Source: Litoribacter populi
Lineage (GTDB): Bacteria; Bacteroidota; Bacteroidia; Cytophagales; Cyclobacteriaceae
Assembly (NCBI RefSeq): GCF_007483685.1
Contig: NZ_VMKN01000001.1
Span: 1,538,393-1,602,392, forward strand
Direction: 5' to 3'
Length of the DNA stretch: 64,000 nucleotides
Translations under genes and position numbers: made by a program
Notes under the pieces: model-generated
Database searches by the model: none
Told to the model about the DNA's origin: nothing
Seen by the model: the letters and a program-made list of their open reading frames with translations, nothing else
Shown: in pieces, positions 62,156-64,000 of the stretch
How the letters are laid out: every line of letters begins with the position of its first letter
How positions within the stretch are numbered: position 1 is the stretch's first letter

Positions 62156-63154
62156 TTATTTAACAATTTTTTCTGCTGTTTGGAGTCTGTTTAGGTCGAT
62201 AGAATTGAAAAATTTATTGTTTGAATCCTCCAGCCATTCATCTTTCCATGGTGAATACGTTTTGGTCTCGATCTTAGTGGGTGTTATATCTACTATTCGA
62301 AGAAATCCATTACAGCCTTCTCCGAAACCTTTTACACCCCGCTGGTAATTGGCTAAGTATTGATAAACCTCGTTACCATGCTCCCCTTCAGAGATAAGCT
62401 GCCCATGGCCATCGTGTAACACATGCCCGGAATACACCATGAAAAAATTAGGGTGGCGCTTGACAAGCTTGTCCCAAATTTGGTCCCCGTCATTAACTGC
62501 TTCAGGTCCTTCTCCTGAACCTACACCGTATCCATGTGCTCTCCAGTCATGGTCTTCACTTTGACGCTGCCCGTCAATATACATGTAGGCGTGGGTGATC
62601 AAGATTGCCAAATGATCAAAATGCTTATGTACTATCTGATTAGCCCAATCCAACACTTTGTTCCTCGGGCCAAACTCAAGCGATAAAATCAGCCATTTCC
62701 TGCCGAGGGCCTCAAAAGTGTGATAGGTGTTGTCAATTTTATCTTCTTCAAAGGCACCCTGAAGACCTGAATTGGACTTAAGCTTGTCCAATGGAAAGTA
62801 TTTATTGGCTAAAGAACTATCACGAGTATCAGCAAACTTGTTGGGACCGCTTCCCATATCATGGTTGCCAAGACTTAGGGCGTAAGGAATTTTCCCATTT
62901 ATTTTCTTGAAATATATTTGGGAAAGGGCCCATTCCGCAGGTGTGTTTCCCTGGGTGATGTCTCCCACATGAAGCACATAATCTATATTCTCATGGTTTT
63001 CAGCCAACCAGTCTAACTGGCTTTCCATGATTTCCGGGCAGGATTCAAGATAGGATTGGGTGTCTGGAAGTACCACCAGCCTTAATTTTTCCTCCTCAGC
63101 CTGCAGTAGGGATATTTTTAATAGGGCAATATATATTAATAATAATTTTTTCAC
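62156..63154 (-). CDS. Secreted metallophosphoesterase
   Basis: A 332-residue calcineurin-type phosphoesterase with a signal peptide (MKKLLLIYIALLKISLLQAE). Dinuclear metal motifs are LRLVVLPDTQSY, VLHVGDITQGN, LGNHDMGSG, and later ILITHAY and YSGHVLHDGHG. The DTQ variant in place of DxH and the GHxLHDGHG end match a secreted group seen in Bacteroidota polysaccharide loci. The substrate may be a phosphate group on a glycan or a released phosphosugar. It overlaps the upstream glucoamylase gene by 4 bases. Confidence 0.9.
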   Translation of the reverse strand: MKKLLLIYIALLKISLLQAEEEKLRLVVLPDTQSYLESCPEIMESQLDWLAENHENIDYVLHVGDITQGNTPAEWALSQIYFKKINGKIPYALSLGNHDMGSGPNKFADTRDSSLANKYFPLDKLKSNSGLQGAFEEDKIDNTYHTFEALGRKWLILSLEFGPRNKVLDWANQIVHKHFDHLAILITHAYMYIDGQRQSEDHDWRAHGYGVGSGEGPEAVNDGDQIWDKLVKRHPNFFMVYSGHVLHDGHGQLISEGEHGNEVYQYLANYQRGVKGFGEGCNGFLRIVDITPTKIETKTYSPWKDEWLEDSNNKFFNSIDLNRLQTAEKIVK

Positions 63155-64000
63155 TTTTCTGGAAATTCAAATCCTAGTTTCTCCAATCCTTCCTGAATCT
63201 CTGGAGCGCCCATAAAAAGCTCCCAGCCAAGACCTGATCTGTGGTTTTCAATCATGGCGACAATTGGTCCTTGGTCGATGGCCAAGTAGCGCTGGGGATA
63301 CCAGTCCTCCTCCGGGCTGAAGGCATCATAAAAGCCATATCTCCCAAAAACCTTCTCCCCATAGTTATAATACATGTTTTTGATCACATCCATAGATTCA
63401 TCAGGAGTGTATGGATAGCTCGAAAGTGCAGCGGTAGGTGTGATCACGCCCAGGTCGCTTCCCGGTTTGTGAGCCGAATAGCCATTTACCGAATAACTTG
63501 CCGTTAATCCCCACAAGTCTTCCCCATAACCATTGTATCCTTCAGGGTTTTCCACACACCAGGCTCTATTGATCAATGTGTGGTTTTTATTGTGCTCCCA
63601 ATAATCGGCGTATTTGTCTTTCAACCCTTTTGGGTTTAATCCTATGTAGGAATAATGAGCCCAGAATAATGGTCCACCCATTTCCTCGGCGCCATTATGC
63701 TTGAGTTCCAATTTATAGCCAAAAGGGGTTTTTTCTGTTTTAATATCTCCGCTTCTTGCCCAACCATTGTGGTAGACATCAGCAGGAACAGTATGGGTAG
63801 GAGAGGATGCTGCCAGTATATAGGTGATCATGGTTTCATCATATCCCAAAAGCGGGAAATTCATATCCCAGCCATAATTGGGAGACCAATGCCAGAATAG
63901 CACATCTTGACCACCTTGGGTATACCAGTCCCATTCCATCTCTTCCCAAAGTTGATTGATTTTGGAAGCAATCTGCTTTTCTTGGATGTTTCCATCTTTA
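63151..64000 (-). CDS. PF10091 glucoamylase-like protein, partial
   Basis: The frame runs off the window end, so only the C-terminal part (282 residues in this window, the codon run continuing above 64000) is visible. The visible part is closely similar to the glucoamylase at 54178-56136, with WDWYTQGGQDVLFWHWSPNYGW, LGVITPTAALSSYPYTPDES and YLAIDQGPIVAMIENHRSGLGWELFM. An internal ATG at 63939 is not the start: codons upstream (QIASKINQLWEEMEW) keep the family pattern. It begins the visible part of the locus and is coupled to the phosphoesterase gene. Confidence 0.9.
   Translation of the reverse strand, partial: KDGNIQEKQIASKINQLWEEMEWDWYTQGGQDVLFWHWSPNYGWDMNFPLLGYDETMITYILAASSPTHTVPADVYHNGWARSGDIKTEKTPFGYKLELKHNGAEEMGGPLFWAHYSYIGLNPKGLKDKYADYWEHNKNHTLINRAWCVENPEGYNGYGEDLWGLTASYSVNGYSAHKPGSDLGVITPTAALSSYPYTPDESMDVIKNMYYNYGEKVFGRYGFYDAFSPEEDWYPQRYLAIDQGPIVAMIENHRSGLGWELFMGAPEIQEGLEKLGFEFPEK

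Overview
The window looks like a chromosomal segment of a Bacteroidota bacterium, most likely a marine or soil member of the Cytophagales (Cyclobacteriaceae-like). This is inferred from a SusC/SusD pair, a fused LpxC-FabZ protein, the type IX secretion regulator PorX, DUF4296 and DUF3822 proteins, and promoters of the Bacteroidota type (TTTG, about 19 bases, TAnnTTTG). No rRNA, tRNA, CRISPR array, transposase or phage gene was seen. No gene-free stretch exceeds 300 bases.

1-15 kb is housekeeping: a cut-off gene, a TIGR02757 protein, pyrE, two NUDIX hydrolases, coaD with two Bacteroidota-specific partners, a RecD-like helicase, a DUF1573 protein, a GT14 glycosyltransferase, an SGNH hydrolase, an LD-carboxypeptidase, a PBP4-type carboxypeptidase, a DUF423 protein, the YggS-type PLP protein, a GH3-auxin-family adenylating enzyme and a LysE exporter. 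The gaps here hold several families of short dispersed repeats, and some of them run into the ends of genes. 15-21 kb holds a reduced Bat/aerotolerance cluster (DUF58, BatD-like, BatA), a DUF4296 lipoprotein and mutS2. 21-26.5 kb is a lipid A block (HD protein, lpxD, lpxC-fabZ, lpxA, orphan ABC ATPase). Divergent from it are porX, tsaE and alanine dehydrogenase.

29.7-35.5 kb is the least explained locus. Four genes overlapping by 4 bases each encode an E1/ThiF-like adenylating protein, a GNAT-like acyltransferase, a 7TM-DISM histidine kinase and a REC-histidine kinase hybrid. A stand-alone response regulator with a related REC domain is divergent from them. The layout suggests a small-molecule maker coupled to its own sensor, but the chemistry is unknown. 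35.5-42.3 kb holds a SIMPL protein, inorganic pyrophosphatase, a porin, valS and fumarylacetoacetase, with clear promoters and terminators. 42.3-46.3 kb is a complete Anbu operon: ATP-grasp, alpha-E, Anbu protease, transglutaminase.

46.5-64 kb is one polysaccharide utilization locus, entirely on the minus strand. It holds two PF10091 glucoamylase-like proteins (one cut by the window end), a metallophosphoesterase, SusC, SusD, a LamG lipoprotein, a sulfatase, a GH43 with a discoidin-like domain, a GH3 beta-glucosidase, a formylglycine-generating enzyme that can mature the sulfatase, and a secreted endonuclease/exonuclease/phosphatase-fold protein. Hairpins divide the locus into expression segments. 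The target is probably a sulfated glycan, possibly one with beta-1,2-glucosyl linkages.
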